Origin: Candidatus Latescibacterota bacterium
GTDB taxonomy: Bacteria; Krumholzibacteriota; Krumholzibacteriia; JACNKJ01
Direction of reading: 5' to 3'
Assembly: GCA_020633725.1 (NCBI GenBank)
Contig: JACKDC010000002.1
Span: 124,001-188,000, forward strand
Length of the DNA stretch: 64,000 nt
Shown: positions 16,950 through 26,795 of the stretch, one piece after another
How positions within the stretch are numbered: position 1 is the stretch's first letter
Layout of the letters: each line of letters opens with the position of its first letter
Made by a program: the position numbers and the translations under genes
The notes under the pieces: model-generated
What the model was told of the DNA's origin: nothing
Databases searched by the model: none
Seen by the model: only the letters and a program-made list of their open reading frames with translations

Positions 16950-19900
16950 CCGCGGCGCGCAGACGGCGGTGGCTCTGGCTGCTCCTGATCCCGGCGGCGA
17001 TCGTCCTCGCGCTGTTGTTCGCCGTGGGACTCCCCGCGGGGCGCGGCGCGCTGCTGCGCCTCGGCCTCGGCGTGGCCGAGCGGCGCCTGCCGGGCGCGCA
17101 GCAGCTGGGCGAAGCGTCCTGGCCGCGCGTGGGACGTCTGCACCTGGAGAACTACGCCTGGACGGACGGGCCCGACACGCTGGTCGCGCTGCGCTCCCTC
17201 GACCTCACCGTGAACCAGGCCGCGCTGCTGCGCCGTCACCTGGATGCGGAAGCGCTCACGGTGGACGGTCTCTACGTCGACCTGCCCGCCCTCAGCGCCC
17301 GGCTGACGAAGGGCGAAGCGCCGGCCGACAGCTCGGCGCCCGCGCCGCTGGACTCCGTCCTCGCCGCGCTGCCCTCGCTGCGCGTGCGCGCGCTCGCGCT
17401 CACCGACGCGCGGCTCCGCGTCGCGCCCGATCTGTCGCTGCTGCGCCTGGATCTGGCCGGCGGCGCGGACGTCGCGCCCACCGCGCCGCGTTCGCTGCGC
17501 ATTGACAGCCTGCGCCTCCATCCCCAGGACGCACCCTGGGCGCTCGAACATCTCAGCGCGGCGCTGCGCGAAGAGCCCGGCGCACCCTGGGCGGGGGAGG
17601 TCGCGCTCGCCGGACGCTTCCGCGGCCTCCACGCCGCCCTCGCCGCCGAGGGCGCCCTGCAGGACTCGCTGCGGCTGCGGCTCTCGCCCGTCGCGCTGGG
17701 GTTGGCGGACGGCGAGGTCTGGCCGCCCGCGGCCGCGCGGCCCGGCCGGGCGGCGATCCCCCGCGACCTGGCGGGTCTGCGCGCGCGGAGCCTGCAGCTG
17801 ACGGGCGCGCTGGGCGAGTGGGACGTCGCCGGCGCTTACGGCCCCGCCGACTCCCTGGCGGCCACGCTCGCCGCGCGCTGGCCCTCGCCGCCGCTCGCCG
17901 GCGCGCGCGCCCTGCTCGGCGATTCGCTGGTGGACGCCATCCCGCCCCGCCTGGCCTCGCTCTGGACCACCGACGCGGCGCACCTGGAACTCTCCGCGCG
18001 CGGCGTGGTGGAGCCCGCCCCCGGGGGCGAGTTCGACCTCGCGGCGGCGCTGCCCGGCCTGGACTTCGCGGCGGCGGGAGGCGCGAGTCAGGCGCACGTG
18101 GACCTGACCGCGCGCCTCGCCCTGGCCGACCTCTCGGCGGCCGACGGCCTGCTCCCGGCCGCGTTCGACAGCCTGCGCGGCCGCGCGACGCTCACGGCCA
18201 GCGCCGTCGGCGCGCCCCGCGCGCCGGCGCTCACCGCCTCGCTCGATCTCGACGCCGCCAACCGCACCCTCGCCGCGCGCGACCTGCGCCTGCGCCTGAG
18301 GCAGGCGCCTGGGCACCGCCGCCTGCAGCTGCGCGCACCCTCGGGGCTGCGCTACGGGGACGTCGCGCTGGACTCCCTCGACCTCGCGGTGGACCTGCCG
18401 CCGGACAGCCTCACGCCGTTGCCCGCGTCGGGGCGTCTCGTCGCCGCGGGGCGAGGCCTCGCCCTCGGCCTCAGGGCCGGGCTGCGCGAGACCGCGGATG
18501 GCTTCGCGCTGGCCGCCGACTCCCTCGCCCTGCGGAGCGCGGACGGTCATCACCTCGCGGCCACGCGACCCTTCGACGCCGTGCTCGCGCCGGCGTCGCG
18601 GCGCCTCACGCTGCGCGACCTCGCGCTCGACGGCGATCTGGGCACCCTCAGCGCCGACGGCGCCGCCTCTCCCGACAGCGCCGACCTGCGCGCAAGCCTG
18701 CGCCTGGCCCTGCCGCGCGCGGTGCTGACGCGGATCGACTCGCTCGTCGCGCTGCCCACCGCGCTCGACACGCTGACGCTCGTCATCGACCTGGACGCCC
18801 ACGGCAACGCGGCGAATCCCCGCGCCGACCTCGCGCTCGAGGCCAGCGCCGCGGGTCCCGAGTTCGCGCTGCCGTCGCTGGGCGTCACGCTGCAGCAGGC
18901 CGCGGACGCGCGGCGGCTCACGCTCGCGCTGCCGCAGGGCCTGCAGTTCCGCGCGTCGACGGTGGACAGCGTTACCCTCGCCCTCGCCCTGCCGCCCGAC
19001 AGCCTGCGCGTCTTCCCCGCCACGGGACGTCTGCGCGCCGAGGCCGCGGGCATCGGCCTGAGCCTCGACGCGCGCGTGGATCAGCGGGGCGCGCTGCTCA
19101 GCCTCGCCGGCGACAGCCTCGATCTGCGCGTGCGGGGACGTCACCTGACGAGTCGCGGACCCTTCCGCGTGGAGACGGACCGCGCTACGCGGCTTCGCGT
19201 GGAGGGACTCACGCTGAGCGGCGGCCTGGGCGAGCTGCGCGCAGCCGGCACGCTGGACTCCACCGGGGTGGACCTCGGCGTCCACGTGGCGCTGGACCTG
19301 CCCGCGGGCGCGCTGCTCGGCCTGCCCGGTGCGGCCGACCTGCCGCGCGCGGACAGCCTGGCGCTCGGCGTCGCCGCCGACGTGACGCTCAAGGGCGGCA
19401 CGCGCGATCCCGCGCTCGCCGCGGCGGGCGAGGTGGAGCTGCGCGAGGCGGGGAGCGCACGGCGACTCGGGGTGGCGGTGGACCTGTCGCGTCCCGCGGG
19501 CGACGCCGAGCCGCTGGCCGGCACGCTGGCCCTGAGCGACGCGAATGGCGCCCTCCTGTCCGGCACGCTCGCGCTCGGCGGCTCGCTGGACCTGCGCGAG
19601 CACGCGTGGACGCCGGCCGGCGAGGAGGCCCTCGACCTCGCGCTCGGCCCGAACACGCTGCCCCTTGCGCGCCTCGCGCCCTATCTCCCGCCCTCGATCG
19701 GTCTCGAGGGCGACTGCCGCGTGCAGCTCGCGGCGCGCGGCGCGCTGGACGCTCCCACGCTCTCCGGCGGCCTGAAGACCGCGCAGGCGACCGCGCGCTG
19801 GAACGGTCAATCCTGGGTGGCCCTGAAGGGCGACGTGGCGCTCGGCGGCAACGCCGCGCGCCCGCGCGTGACGGGCAGCCTGGCCACGCTGTCGGGGAAC

Positions 19901-20752
19901 GTCCGCCTCCCCGAGCCGCCGCGGCCGCTGCTGCCGGCCGAGGGCGGCGCGCTGCTCTGGGACGCCGCCCCGGCCACCGCGCCGGTCGTCGCCCCGCCTC
20001 CCGCGGCCGAGCAGCGCTGGCCGGACCTCGATCTCACCCTCAGCGTCCCCGGCGATCTCTGGCTGCGGCGCAGCGGTCTCGAACTCGAGCTGGGCGGCGA
20101 TCTGCGTCTGCTGCGCGAGAGCGCGGAGGCCGTGACCGCGCAGCCGCGCGCCGACGGCGAACTCAGCCTGCGCCAGGGCAACGCGAAGTTCCTGGGACGT
20201 CGCTTCGACGTGGAGCGCGGCATCGTGACCTTCTTCGGCGAGCAGGCGCCCGACCCCGCGCTGGACCTGCTGCTCTCGAGCCAGCTCGGCGACACCAAGG
20301 TGCTGATCGCGGTGGGGGGCACCGCCAAGGCGCCGACCTTCGCGCTCAGCTCCGAGCCCGAGAAGAGCGAGAACGAGATCCTCGCGCTGCTGCTGAGCGG
20401 CGGCGCCTCCGAGCAGGGCGGCGAGGATCCGGGCGCGCAGCAGCAGATGCGCGCCGCGGCCACGGCGCTGCTCAGCAGCCTGGGCGTTTCGCGGCTGCAG
20501 AGCGGCATCACCTGGGGCGGGGGCTTCGATCAGCTCGAGTACCGCCCCGGCGCGGAGGGCCAGCGCGGCGCGCTGATGCTGGGCAAGTACCTCAGCCCGC
20601 GGCTGCTGCTGCAGTACGAGCAGAGCCTGAGCGAGACGAGCGCCTTCATGGTCCACCTGCGCTACCTGCTCAGCCGGCACTGGCGGATCGAGAGCAGCTA
20701 TGCGCAGACGGGGCCGTCGGGCCTGGAGCTGGACTGGAGCCGGGAGGACTAG
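16943..20752 (+). CDS. tamB: TamB-like translocation and assembly module protein
   Basis: The 1269-residue product starts inside tamA (ATGgTAG overlap). One N-terminal membrane helix (about residues 10-32, WLWLLLIPAAIVLALLFAVGL) is followed by about 1200 residues of repeating beta structure rich in LDLA/LxLxS strands, as in AsmA/TamB bridge proteins that cross the periplasm and carry lipids in a hydrophobic groove. The last roughly 330 residues match the TamB C-terminal domain (DUF490): LPLARLAPYLPPSIGLEGDC, GNAKFLGRRFDVERGIVTF, ILALLLSGG and LLLQYEQSLSE are recognisable. Long antisense reading frames here are by-products of the GC-rich codon use. It acts with TamA. Confidence 0.9.
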   Translation: MVAAARRRRWLWLLLIPAAIVLALLFAVGLPAGRGALLRLGLGVAERRLPGAQQLGEASWPRVGRLHLENYAWTDGPDTLVALRSLDLTVNQAALLRRHLDAEALTVDGLYVDLPALSARLTKGEAPADSSAPAPLDSVLAALPSLRVRALALTDARLRVAPDLSLLRLDLAGGADVAPTAPRSLRIDSLRLHPQDAPWALEHLSAALREEPGAPWAGEVALAGRFRGLHAALAAEGALQDSLRLRLSPVALGLADGEVWPPAAARPGRAAIPRDLAGLRARSLQLTGALGEWDVAGAYGPADSLAATLAARWPSPPLAGARALLGDSLVDAIPPRLASLWTTDAAHLELSARGVVEPAPGGEFDLAAALPGLDFAAAGGASQAHVDLTARLALADLSAADGLLPAAFDSLRGRATLTASAVGAPRAPALTASLDLDAANRTLAARDLRLRLRQAPGHRRLQLRAPSGLRYGDVALDSLDLAVDLPPDSLTPLPASGRLVAAGRGLALGLRAGLRETADGFALAADSLALRSADGHHLAATRPFDAVLAPASRRLTLRDLALDGDLGTLSADGAASPDSADLRASLRLALPRAVLTRIDSLVALPTALDTLTLVIDLDAHGNAANPRADLALEASAAGPEFALPSLGVTLQQAADARRLTLALPQGLQFRASTVDSVTLALALPPDSLRVFPATGRLRAEAAGIGLSLDARVDQRGALLSLAGDSLDLRVRGRHLTSRGPFRVETDRATRLRVEGLTLSGGLGELRAAGTLDSTGVDLGVHVALDLPAGALLGLPGAADLPRADSLALGVAADVTLKGGTRDPALAAAGEVELREAGSARRLGVAVDLSRPAGDAEPLAGTLALSDANGALLSGTLALGGSLDLREHAWTPAGEEALDLALGPNTLPLARLAPYLPPSIGLEGDCRVQLAARGALDAPTLSGGLKTAQATARWNGQSWVALKGDVALGGNAARPRVTGSLATLSGNVRLPEPPRPLLPAEGGALLWDAAPATAPVVAPPPAAEQRWPDLDLTLSVPGDLWLRRSGLELELGGDLRLLRESAEAVTAQPRADGELSLRQGNAKFLGRRFDVERGIVTFFGEQAPDPALDLLLSSQLGDTKVLIAVGGTAKAPTFALSSEPEKSENEILALLLSGGASEQGGEDPGAQQQMRAAATALLSSLGVSRLQSGITWGGGFDQLEYRPGAEGQRGALMLGKYLSPRLLLQYEQSLSETSAFMVHLRYLLSRHWRIESSYAQTGPSGLELDWSRED

Positions 20753-20816
20753 TTGCCGCGCTTCGCGCCTCCCGGGTGTCGGGAGAAGACCCGCCATCCA
20801 ACCGGAGGTCGATCGC

Positions 20817-22301
20817 ATGCCCAAGCTCACGCTGTTCGCTGTCCTGCTGCTCGTCGCCGTGCCCGCGTGGGCGGGGACCGTCCTCGTCGACACCAACCTC
20901 GACCGCTGCTTCGACAACACGGCGGAAATCATTTGCCCCGACCCCGGGCATCCCTTCAGTGGACAGGACGCGCAGGTTGATGGCGCCGCGCCCGCCTACC
21001 AGGACAACGGCGACGGCACGGTGACGGACCTCGTCACCGGCCTCATGTGGCAGCAGTCGCCCGAGCTGTGGAACCTCGTGACCTGGGACGAGGCCGTGGC
21101 CGGCGCGGACACCTGCGGGGTCGGGGGCCACGACGACTGGCGCCTGCCCACGATCAAGGAGCTCTACTCGCTCATCGAGTTCAGCGGGCACACGGGGATG
21201 AACGAAGCGGAGTCGACGCCCTACATCGACACCGAGTACTTCGGGTTCCGCTACGGGCTGGAGAGCCTGGGCGAGCGCATGATCGACGCGCAGTACTGGA
21301 GTTCCACGGCCTACGCGGGCCTCACCATGGCCGGGGACCTCACGGCCTTCGGCGTGAACTTCGCTGACGGTCGCATCAAGGGTTATCCGCGGGAGCCCAT
21401 TGGGCCTCCGGGGGAGGAGACCGAAAAACGAACGTTCGTTCGCTATGTGCGCGGAAACGAAGGCTACGGTGTGAACGACTTTGTCGCCAACGGCGATGGC
21501 ACTGTCACCGACGTTGCCACCGGTCTCCAGTGGCAGCAGGCCGACAGCGGCACGGGTCTGAACTGGGAGGACGCGCTGGCCTATGCCGAGGGCCTGGAGT
21601 TGGCCGGGCACGACGACTGGCGTCTGCCCAACGCCAAGGAGCTGCAGAGCCTCGTGGACTACAGCCGCGCTCCGGACGCCACCGACCTCGGCGCCGTGGG
21701 CCCGGCCATCGACCCGATCTTCACGCTCGGCGACGACGACGGCTGGTACTGGTCCAGCACCACGCACATGGACGGCCCCACGCTCGAGTGGGCGGCCTAC
21801 GTCTGCTTCGGGATCGGCTGGGGCTGGATGGAGCAACCGCCGGGCTCGGGCAATCTGGTGCGGATGAACGTCCACGGCGCGGGCTGCCAGCGCAGCGACC
21901 CCAAGACTGGCGATCCGGCGGACTACCCCTACGGCCACGGGCCGCAGGGCGACGAGGTGCGCATCTTCAATCTTGTGCGCTGCGTGCGCGACGCGGGCGA
22001 GACCACCGGCTCGATCGACCCCGGCGACAGCGCGCCCGCCGCCCGCGTGACCTTGACGGCGTCGCCCAATCCCTTCAACCCGCGGACGACCCTGCGCTTC
22101 ACGCTCCCTGAGGCGGGGCGAGTGCGGCTCAGCATCGTGGACGTGGCCGGCCGCCGCGTCGACACGCTGCTCGACGGCGCGCTGGAGGCGGGCGTGCACA
22201 CGCGGGACTGGACCGCGGAGGTGGGTGTGTCGGGCGTCTACCTGGCGCGCCTGGAGACGGCCGACGGCGTGACGGCCACGAAGCTGGTGCAGGCGGAGTA
22301 G
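20817..22301 (+). CDS. Secreted DUF1566 (Lcl_C) protein with FlgD-like C-terminal domain
   Basis: ATG 20817 has GGAGG eight bases upstream and opens into a signal peptide (MPKLTLFAVLLLVAVPAWA). The 494-residue product contains two copies of the DUF1566/Lcl C-terminal domain: DNGDGTVTDLVTGLMWQQ with HDDWRLPTIKELYSLIEF (about 60-190), and NGDGTVTDVATGLQWQQ with HDDWRLPNAKELQSLVDY (about 225-390). This domain is found in formylglycine-type and lectin-like surface proteins; its ligand is unknown. The tail from about residue 415 (LTASPNPFNPRTTLRFTL ... GVYLARLETADG) is the FlgD-like/Por-type domain used by FCB bacteria for outer-membrane export. It is the last gene before the RND operon. Confidence 0.85.
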   Translation: MPKLTLFAVLLLVAVPAWAGTVLVDTNLDRCFDNTAEIICPDPGHPFSGQDAQVDGAAPAYQDNGDGTVTDLVTGLMWQQSPELWNLVTWDEAVAGADTCGVGGHDDWRLPTIKELYSLIEFSGHTGMNEAESTPYIDTEYFGFRYGLESLGERMIDAQYWSSTAYAGLTMAGDLTAFGVNFADGRIKGYPREPIGPPGEETEKRTFVRYVRGNEGYGVNDFVANGDGTVTDVATGLQWQQADSGTGLNWEDALAYAEGLELAGHDDWRLPNAKELQSLVDYSRAPDATDLGAVGPAIDPIFTLGDDDGWYWSSTTHMDGPTLEWAAYVCFGIGWGWMEQPPGSGNLVRMNVHGAGCQRSDPKTGDPADYPYGHGPQGDEVRIFNLVRCVRDAGETTGSIDPGDSAPAARVTLTASPNPFNPRTTLRFTLPEAGRVRLSIVDVAGRRVDTLLDGALEAGVHTRDWTAEVGVSGVYLARLETADGVTATKLVQAE

Positions 22302-22306
22302 TGGCC

Positions 22307-22336
22307 TTGTCTTTGCCGTCCCCGCTTTGACATACT
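22307..22336 (+). promoter_or_regulatory. Candidate promoter of the RND efflux pair
   Basis: TTGTCT (22307-22312) and CATACT (22331-22336) are separated by 18 bases. A TTGACA at 22327 overlaps but has no partner box downstream. The leader to the ATG at 22403 would be about 60 nt. Confidence 0.35.
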
Positions 22337-22402
22337 CCACTCCCGCGCCGGGAACCTCCACGGCCGGCGCCGGTACCCTGGCCAGGGGGCAAGCCACTGA
22401 CA

Positions 22403-23683
22403 ATGAGACGCTTACATTTTGACCGCGCCGTCGTCGTCCTGGCGATGCTGGCGCTTCTGACCGTCGCCGGCTGCGGGCGCGAGGGCGGCGGCCAGCGCCG
22501 TGGCGCGGCGCCCACGCCCGTGGTGGAGGCCGTGCAGGCCCGTCATGGCGCGCTGCCCCTGACCCAGCGACTGAGCGGCGTGGTGCGGGGGCGCAATCAG
22601 GTGCGCATCAACCCCGAGATCAGCGCCGTCGTCACCGACGTACTCGCGCGCGACGGCGACACGGTCGCGGCCGGCCAGGCACTGGTGCGACTGCGCGACC
22701 AGGAGTTCCGCGACCGGCTGAAGCAGGCCACGGCCAGCCATCAGATCGCGCAGGCCCAGGCCAAGCAGGCGGACGCGCGCCTGGCCGAGGCCCGTTCCGC
22801 GCTGCGGCGCGTCGAGGGCCTGGCCGCCGAACAGCTCGTCAGCGACGCCGATCTCGAGGCGGCGCAGACGCGCGCCATCTCCGCCGAGGCGGACGCCGAG
22901 CTGGCCCACGCGCGCGTGGACCAGGCCGCCGCGTCCATGGCCGAGCAGCAGGGCAACCTGGCGCGCACGGTGATCCGCGCGCCGGTGGAGGGCAGCGTCG
23001 GCGACCGCAACGCCGAGGTGGGCATGCGCGTCGACCCGAGCACCCAGCTCTTCACGCTCGGCCGGCTGGACAGCGTCTACGTGCAGGTGGTGCTCACGGA
23101 CGAAATGCTGAACTTCATCGCCGAGGGGCAGTCCGCGGAGATCGCGCTCGCCGGTCGGGGTCTGCCGCTGGCGGGGACGCTGGATCGCATCTCGCCCTTC
23201 CTGCACCCGGTCACGCACAGCACCCAGGGCGAGATCGACGTGGCCAACCCCGACGGCAAGCTCAAGCCCGGCATGTTCGTCACCGTGGACGTCTTCTACG
23301 GCCAGAGCGCGGACGCCACGCTGGTGCCGCTGAGCGCGCTCTACGAGCAGCCGTCGACGGGGGTGAGCGGCGTCTACGTCTGCGACGCGGACCTGGGCCA
23401 GCAGGAGCTGCAAGCCGCGGGCGACGATCCCGGCATGGCCCTCAGCGGCCCTGTGGACTTCCGCTTCGTGCCCGTGCAGGTGATCGCCAGCGGGCGCATG
23501 GAGGCCGGCGTGAGCGGCGTGGAGACGGGCGACTGGGTGGTGACGCTCGGCCAGAATCTGCTCGGCCCGGAGCGCAGTCAGGCCAAGGCGCGCCCGGTGG
23601 GCTGGGACTGGGTGGAGAAGCTCCAATCGCTGCAGCGGGAGGACCTGCTGCAGGACATGATCGAACGCAAGCCCAGCTCGTAG
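22403..23683 (+). CDS. RND efflux periplasmic adaptor (membrane fusion protein), lipoprotein
   Basis: The 426-residue product has a lipoprotein signal ending LLTVAGC (Cys24). Residues about 50-95 form the first half of the lipoyl/barrel-sandwich domain (INPEISAVVTDVLARDGDTVAAGQ), followed by a coiled-coil hairpin (about 98-175) and the second lipoyl half (RTVIRAPVEGSVGDRNAEVGM). The beta-barrel domain follows (VVLTDEMLNFIAEGQSAEIAL; KLKPGMFVTVDVFYG). It would link the inner-membrane pump encoded six bases downstream to an outer-membrane channel. No TolC gene lies in the window. No local regulator is visible, so the exported substrates cannot be guessed. Confidence 0.92.
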   Translation: MRRLHFDRAVVVLAMLALLTVAGCGREGGGQRRGAAPTPVVEAVQARHGALPLTQRLSGVVRGRNQVRINPEISAVVTDVLARDGDTVAAGQALVRLRDQEFRDRLKQATASHQIAQAQAKQADARLAEARSALRRVEGLAAEQLVSDADLEAAQTRAISAEADAELAHARVDQAAASMAEQQGNLARTVIRAPVEGSVGDRNAEVGMRVDPSTQLFTLGRLDSVYVQVVLTDEMLNFIAEGQSAEIALAGRGLPLAGTLDRISPFLHPVTHSTQGEIDVANPDGKLKPGMFVTVDVFYGQSADATLVPLSALYEQPSTGVSGVYVCDADLGQQELQAAGDDPGMALSGPVDFRFVPVQVIASGRMEAGVSGVETGDWVVTLGQNLLGPERSQAKARPVGWDWVEKLQSLQREDLLQDMIERKPSS

Positions 23684-23689
23684 GTCGCC

Positions 23690-26600
23690 ATGAACCTGAG
23701 CGCGCTCGCCATCCGACGTCCCGTGGCCACCGCGATGGTGTTCCTCATCATCATCGTGATCGGCCTGATGGGCTTCCGCTTCCTGCCCGTGGATCTGCTT
23801 CCGCAGATCGAGGTGCCGCGGCTCACCGTGCGCACCAACTACCCAAACGTGGGTCCGGAGGAGATCGAGCGGATCATCACCGACCGCGTGGAGAACGCGC
23901 TGGCCGTGGTGCCCAACGTGGAGACGGTGCGCTCCGAGTCGGAGGAAGGGTCCAGCCGCGTCACGCTGGAGTTCGCCCAGGGCACGAACATCGACGAGGC
24001 CGCCAACGACGTCCGGGCGGCGCTGGACCGCATCCGCGACAGCTTTCCGCCCGAGGTGGAATCGCCGCGGCTGTGGAAGTTCGACCCGGACAACTTCCCC
24101 GTGGTCATCCTCGGCGCGCGCTCCACACGCAACATGGAGGAGCTGACGCGCATCCTCGAGCGCGAGGTCGCCCAGCGCTTCGAGCAGATCCCGGGCGCGG
24201 GTTCGGTGGACGTCTGGGGCGGCGTCTATCGCGAGATCCAGGTACGACTGAAGCGCGACCGCCTGGCCTCGAGCCAGCTCACGGCGACGGACGTGCAGCA
24301 GGCGCTGGAGCGCGAGAACGTCACGCTGCCGGGCGGCGATCTGCGCGAGGGCCTGAGCGACATGTACGTCCGCACGCGCGGCGAGTACGACTCGGTGGCG
24401 CAGATCGCCGAGACCATCATCACCACGGTGGACGGCCAGCCCATCCGCGTGCGCGACGTGGCCGAGGTGGTGGACGGCTACGCGGACCTGAACCGCATGG
24501 TCAAGGTGGACGGTCTCTCGATGGTGCGCATGGGCGTGCGCAAACAGTCGGGCGCGAACACCGTGGCCGTGGCCGAGGCCGCGCGCAAGGTGATGGACCA
24601 GATCAACCGCGAGCGCGACGACGTGGACCTGATGATGGTCATCGACCAGAGCGAGTTCATCAAGAACTCCATCAGCAACGTGCAAAAGTCGGCGCTCTGG
24701 GGCGGCCTGCTGGCGATCCTGATCCTCTACGTGTTCCTGCGCAACGGCTCGACGACCTTCATCATCGCGCTGTCGATTCCCATCTCCATCGTGGCCACCT
24801 TCGGCCTGCTCTTCTTCAACCACCTCACCCTGAACCAGATGAGCTTCGGAGGGCTCGCCCTCGGCATTGGGCTCATCGTGGACAACGCGATCGTGGTGCT
24901 GGAGAACATCGTGCGCCTGCGCGAGCAGGGGCGCGAGCCGCGCGAGAGCGCGCTGGTCGGCACGCAGCAGGTGACCGGCGCGATCATCGCCTCGACGCTC
25001 ACTACCATGGTGATCTTCCTGCCCGTGGTCTTCATGCACACGGTGTCGGGCAAGCTCTTCCAGGAGCTGGCGCTGGTGGTGGTCTTCGCGCTGGCCTGCT
25101 CGCTCTTCGTGGCGCTGACCCTGGTGCCCATGCTGTCCAGCCGCATGCTCAGCGTGCGCGGCGTAGACGCGGAGACGCGCCACGGCGGCTGGTTCCGCGC
25201 CCTCGAGCAGCGCTATGCGGGCTGGCTGGCCGGCGCGCTGCGGCATCGCTGGCGGGTCTTCGGCGTGACGGCGGTCCTGCTCGCGGCGAGCCTGTGGGGT
25301 TGGCGGTTGATTCCGGTGGAACTCGCGCCGCAGACCGAGGCGGACGAGATCGACGTCAGCCTGGAGATGGCCCAGGGCACGAACATCGCCGTGATGAACG
25401 AATACCTCGGGACGCTCGAGACGCTGGTGCGCGAGGCCGCGCCGGCCGACGAGGTCGAGCACTTCAGCGTGGAGATCCGCAGCGGCGACGCGTCCGTGGA
25501 ACTGGCGCTCAAGGACGCCGACGAGCGCAGCATGGACAGCTTCGTCATCGCCGACGACATCCGCCGCAAGGTGAGCGGCCGCATCCCCGGCGCGTCGGTG
25601 CGCGTTCAGGCCCAGACCGGGCTGTGGATGCTGCGCCGGCTCTTCGGCTCCGGCGGCGGCGACGCGATCGAGCTGGAGCTGCGCGGCTTCGACCTCGATC
25701 AGGCCGATCAGATCGCCCTGAAGATGAAAGCGCTCATGGAGCAGGTGCCCGACGTGGAGGACGTCCGCGTCAGTCGCCGTGAGGGGCGCCCCGAGCAGAA
25801 TCTCATCATCGACCGCGAGAAGATCGCGAACCTCGGCCTGACCGTGAGCGATGTGGCCCGGGTCATCCAGACCAACGTGGGCGGCGGGCAGGCGGGCGTC
25901 TACCGCGAGGGGGGTGAGGAGTTTCCCATCGTGGTGCGGCTGCAGCCCGAGGACCGCCTCAGCACGCTGGACCTGGGGAACGTCACCGTGCGCACGGCGA
26001 GCGGGCGCGTGATTCCCATCTCGGCCGTGCTGCGCAGCGAGCGGCGGCGCGGGCCCACCTCCATCGAACGCGTGGACGGCCAGCGCGTCACCCGCATCAC
26101 GGCCAATCTGGCCAGCGGCGCGGCGCTGGGCGACGTGGTGCCGCGCATCGAGGACGCCCTCGCCGGCCTCGCCCTGCCGGCAGACTTCTCGCTCATCTAC
26201 AGCGGCGAGTACGAGGAGCAGCAGAAGGCGCGGCGGGACTTCATCCTGTCCATCGTCATGGCGCTCACGCTGATCTACATGGTCATGGCCGCGCAGTTCG
26301 AGCGCTTCCTCGACCCGCTGATCGTGATGGTCTCGGTGCCGCTGGCCATCGTGGGCGTGGTGCCGACCCTGCTCCTCACCGGCACCTCGCTCAACGTGCA
26401 GAGCCTGATGGGCGTGGTGATGCTCATCGGCATCGTGGTGAACAACGCCATCGTGCTGGTGGACTACATCAACCTGATGCGCCGCGAGGAGCGACTGCCC
26501 GTGGCCGAGGCCGTGCTGCAGGCGGCGCGGCGGCGGCTGCGCCCCATCCTCATGACGTCTAGCACTACCGTGCTGGGCATGCTTCCCCTGGCCATCGGCT

Positions 26601-26788
26601 CGGGCGCCGGCGGCGAGATCCAGGCTTCCCTGGCGCGGGCAGTGATCGGCGGGCTCACGGCGTCTTCGCTCATCACCCTGGTGCTCATCCCGACGGTCTA
26701 CGCCTCGGTCTACGAGTTGCGCGAGCGCCTGGCGGTCGCGCGGGGGGCGAAGCAGCGCGCGGGCGGGGAGAGCCCGGCGCGGGCCTAG
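23690..26788 (+). CDS. RND (HAE1-type) efflux pump, inner-membrane subunit
   Basis: The 1032-residue product has the length and order of AcrB/MdtB-type pumps. It starts MNLSALAIRRPVATAMVF and has TM1, the first periplasmic loop (ITDRVENALAVVPNVETVRSES), then TM2-TM6 with GIGLIVDNAIVVLENI (the TM4 block that holds the proton-relay aspartate; one Asp here where AcrB has two), a second periplasmic loop, and TM8-TM12 with LIGIVVNNAIVLVDYINLMRR. The partner adaptor is encoded immediately upstream. It uses the proton gradient to move substrates from periplasm or membrane. It ends seven bases before the stop of a converging lipoprotein gene. Confidence 0.95.
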   Translation: MNLSALAIRRPVATAMVFLIIIVIGLMGFRFLPVDLLPQIEVPRLTVRTNYPNVGPEEIERIITDRVENALAVVPNVETVRSESEEGSSRVTLEFAQGTNIDEAANDVRAALDRIRDSFPPEVESPRLWKFDPDNFPVVILGARSTRNMEELTRILEREVAQRFEQIPGAGSVDVWGGVYREIQVRLKRDRLASSQLTATDVQQALERENVTLPGGDLREGLSDMYVRTRGEYDSVAQIAETIITTVDGQPIRVRDVAEVVDGYADLNRMVKVDGLSMVRMGVRKQSGANTVAVAEAARKVMDQINRERDDVDLMMVIDQSEFIKNSISNVQKSALWGGLLAILILYVFLRNGSTTFIIALSIPISIVATFGLLFFNHLTLNQMSFGGLALGIGLIVDNAIVVLENIVRLREQGREPRESALVGTQQVTGAIIASTLTTMVIFLPVVFMHTVSGKLFQELALVVVFALACSLFVALTLVPMLSSRMLSVRGVDAETRHGGWFRALEQRYAGWLAGALRHRWRVFGVTAVLLAASLWGWRLIPVELAPQTEADEIDVSLEMAQGTNIAVMNEYLGTLETLVREAAPADEVEHFSVEIRSGDASVELALKDADERSMDSFVIADDIRRKVSGRIPGASVRVQAQTGLWMLRRLFGSGGGDAIELELRGFDLDQADQIALKMKALMEQVPDVEDVRVSRREGRPEQNLIIDREKIANLGLTVSDVARVIQTNVGGGQAGVYREGGEEFPIVVRLQPEDRLSTLDLGNVTVRTASGRVIPISAVLRSERRRGPTSIERVDGQRVTRITANLASGAALGDVVPRIEDALAGLALPADFSLIYSGEYEEQQKARRDFILSIVMALTLIYMVMAAQFERFLDPLIVMVSVPLAIVGVVPTLLLTGTSLNVQSLMGVVMLIGIVVNNAIVLVDYINLMRREERLPVAEAVLQAARRRLRPILMTSSTTVLGMLPLAIGSGAGGEIQASLARAVIGGLTASSLITLVLIPTVYASVYELRERLAVARGAKQRAGGESPARA

Positions 26789-26795
26789 CCTGCTC

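Noticed and set aside
16937..20932. Antisense open frame of 1331 codons opposite tamB
   Set aside because: Its translation is His/Arg/Gly/Val-rich low-complexity sequence without domains, while the sense strand gives a full TamB. It follows from GC-rich third positions.
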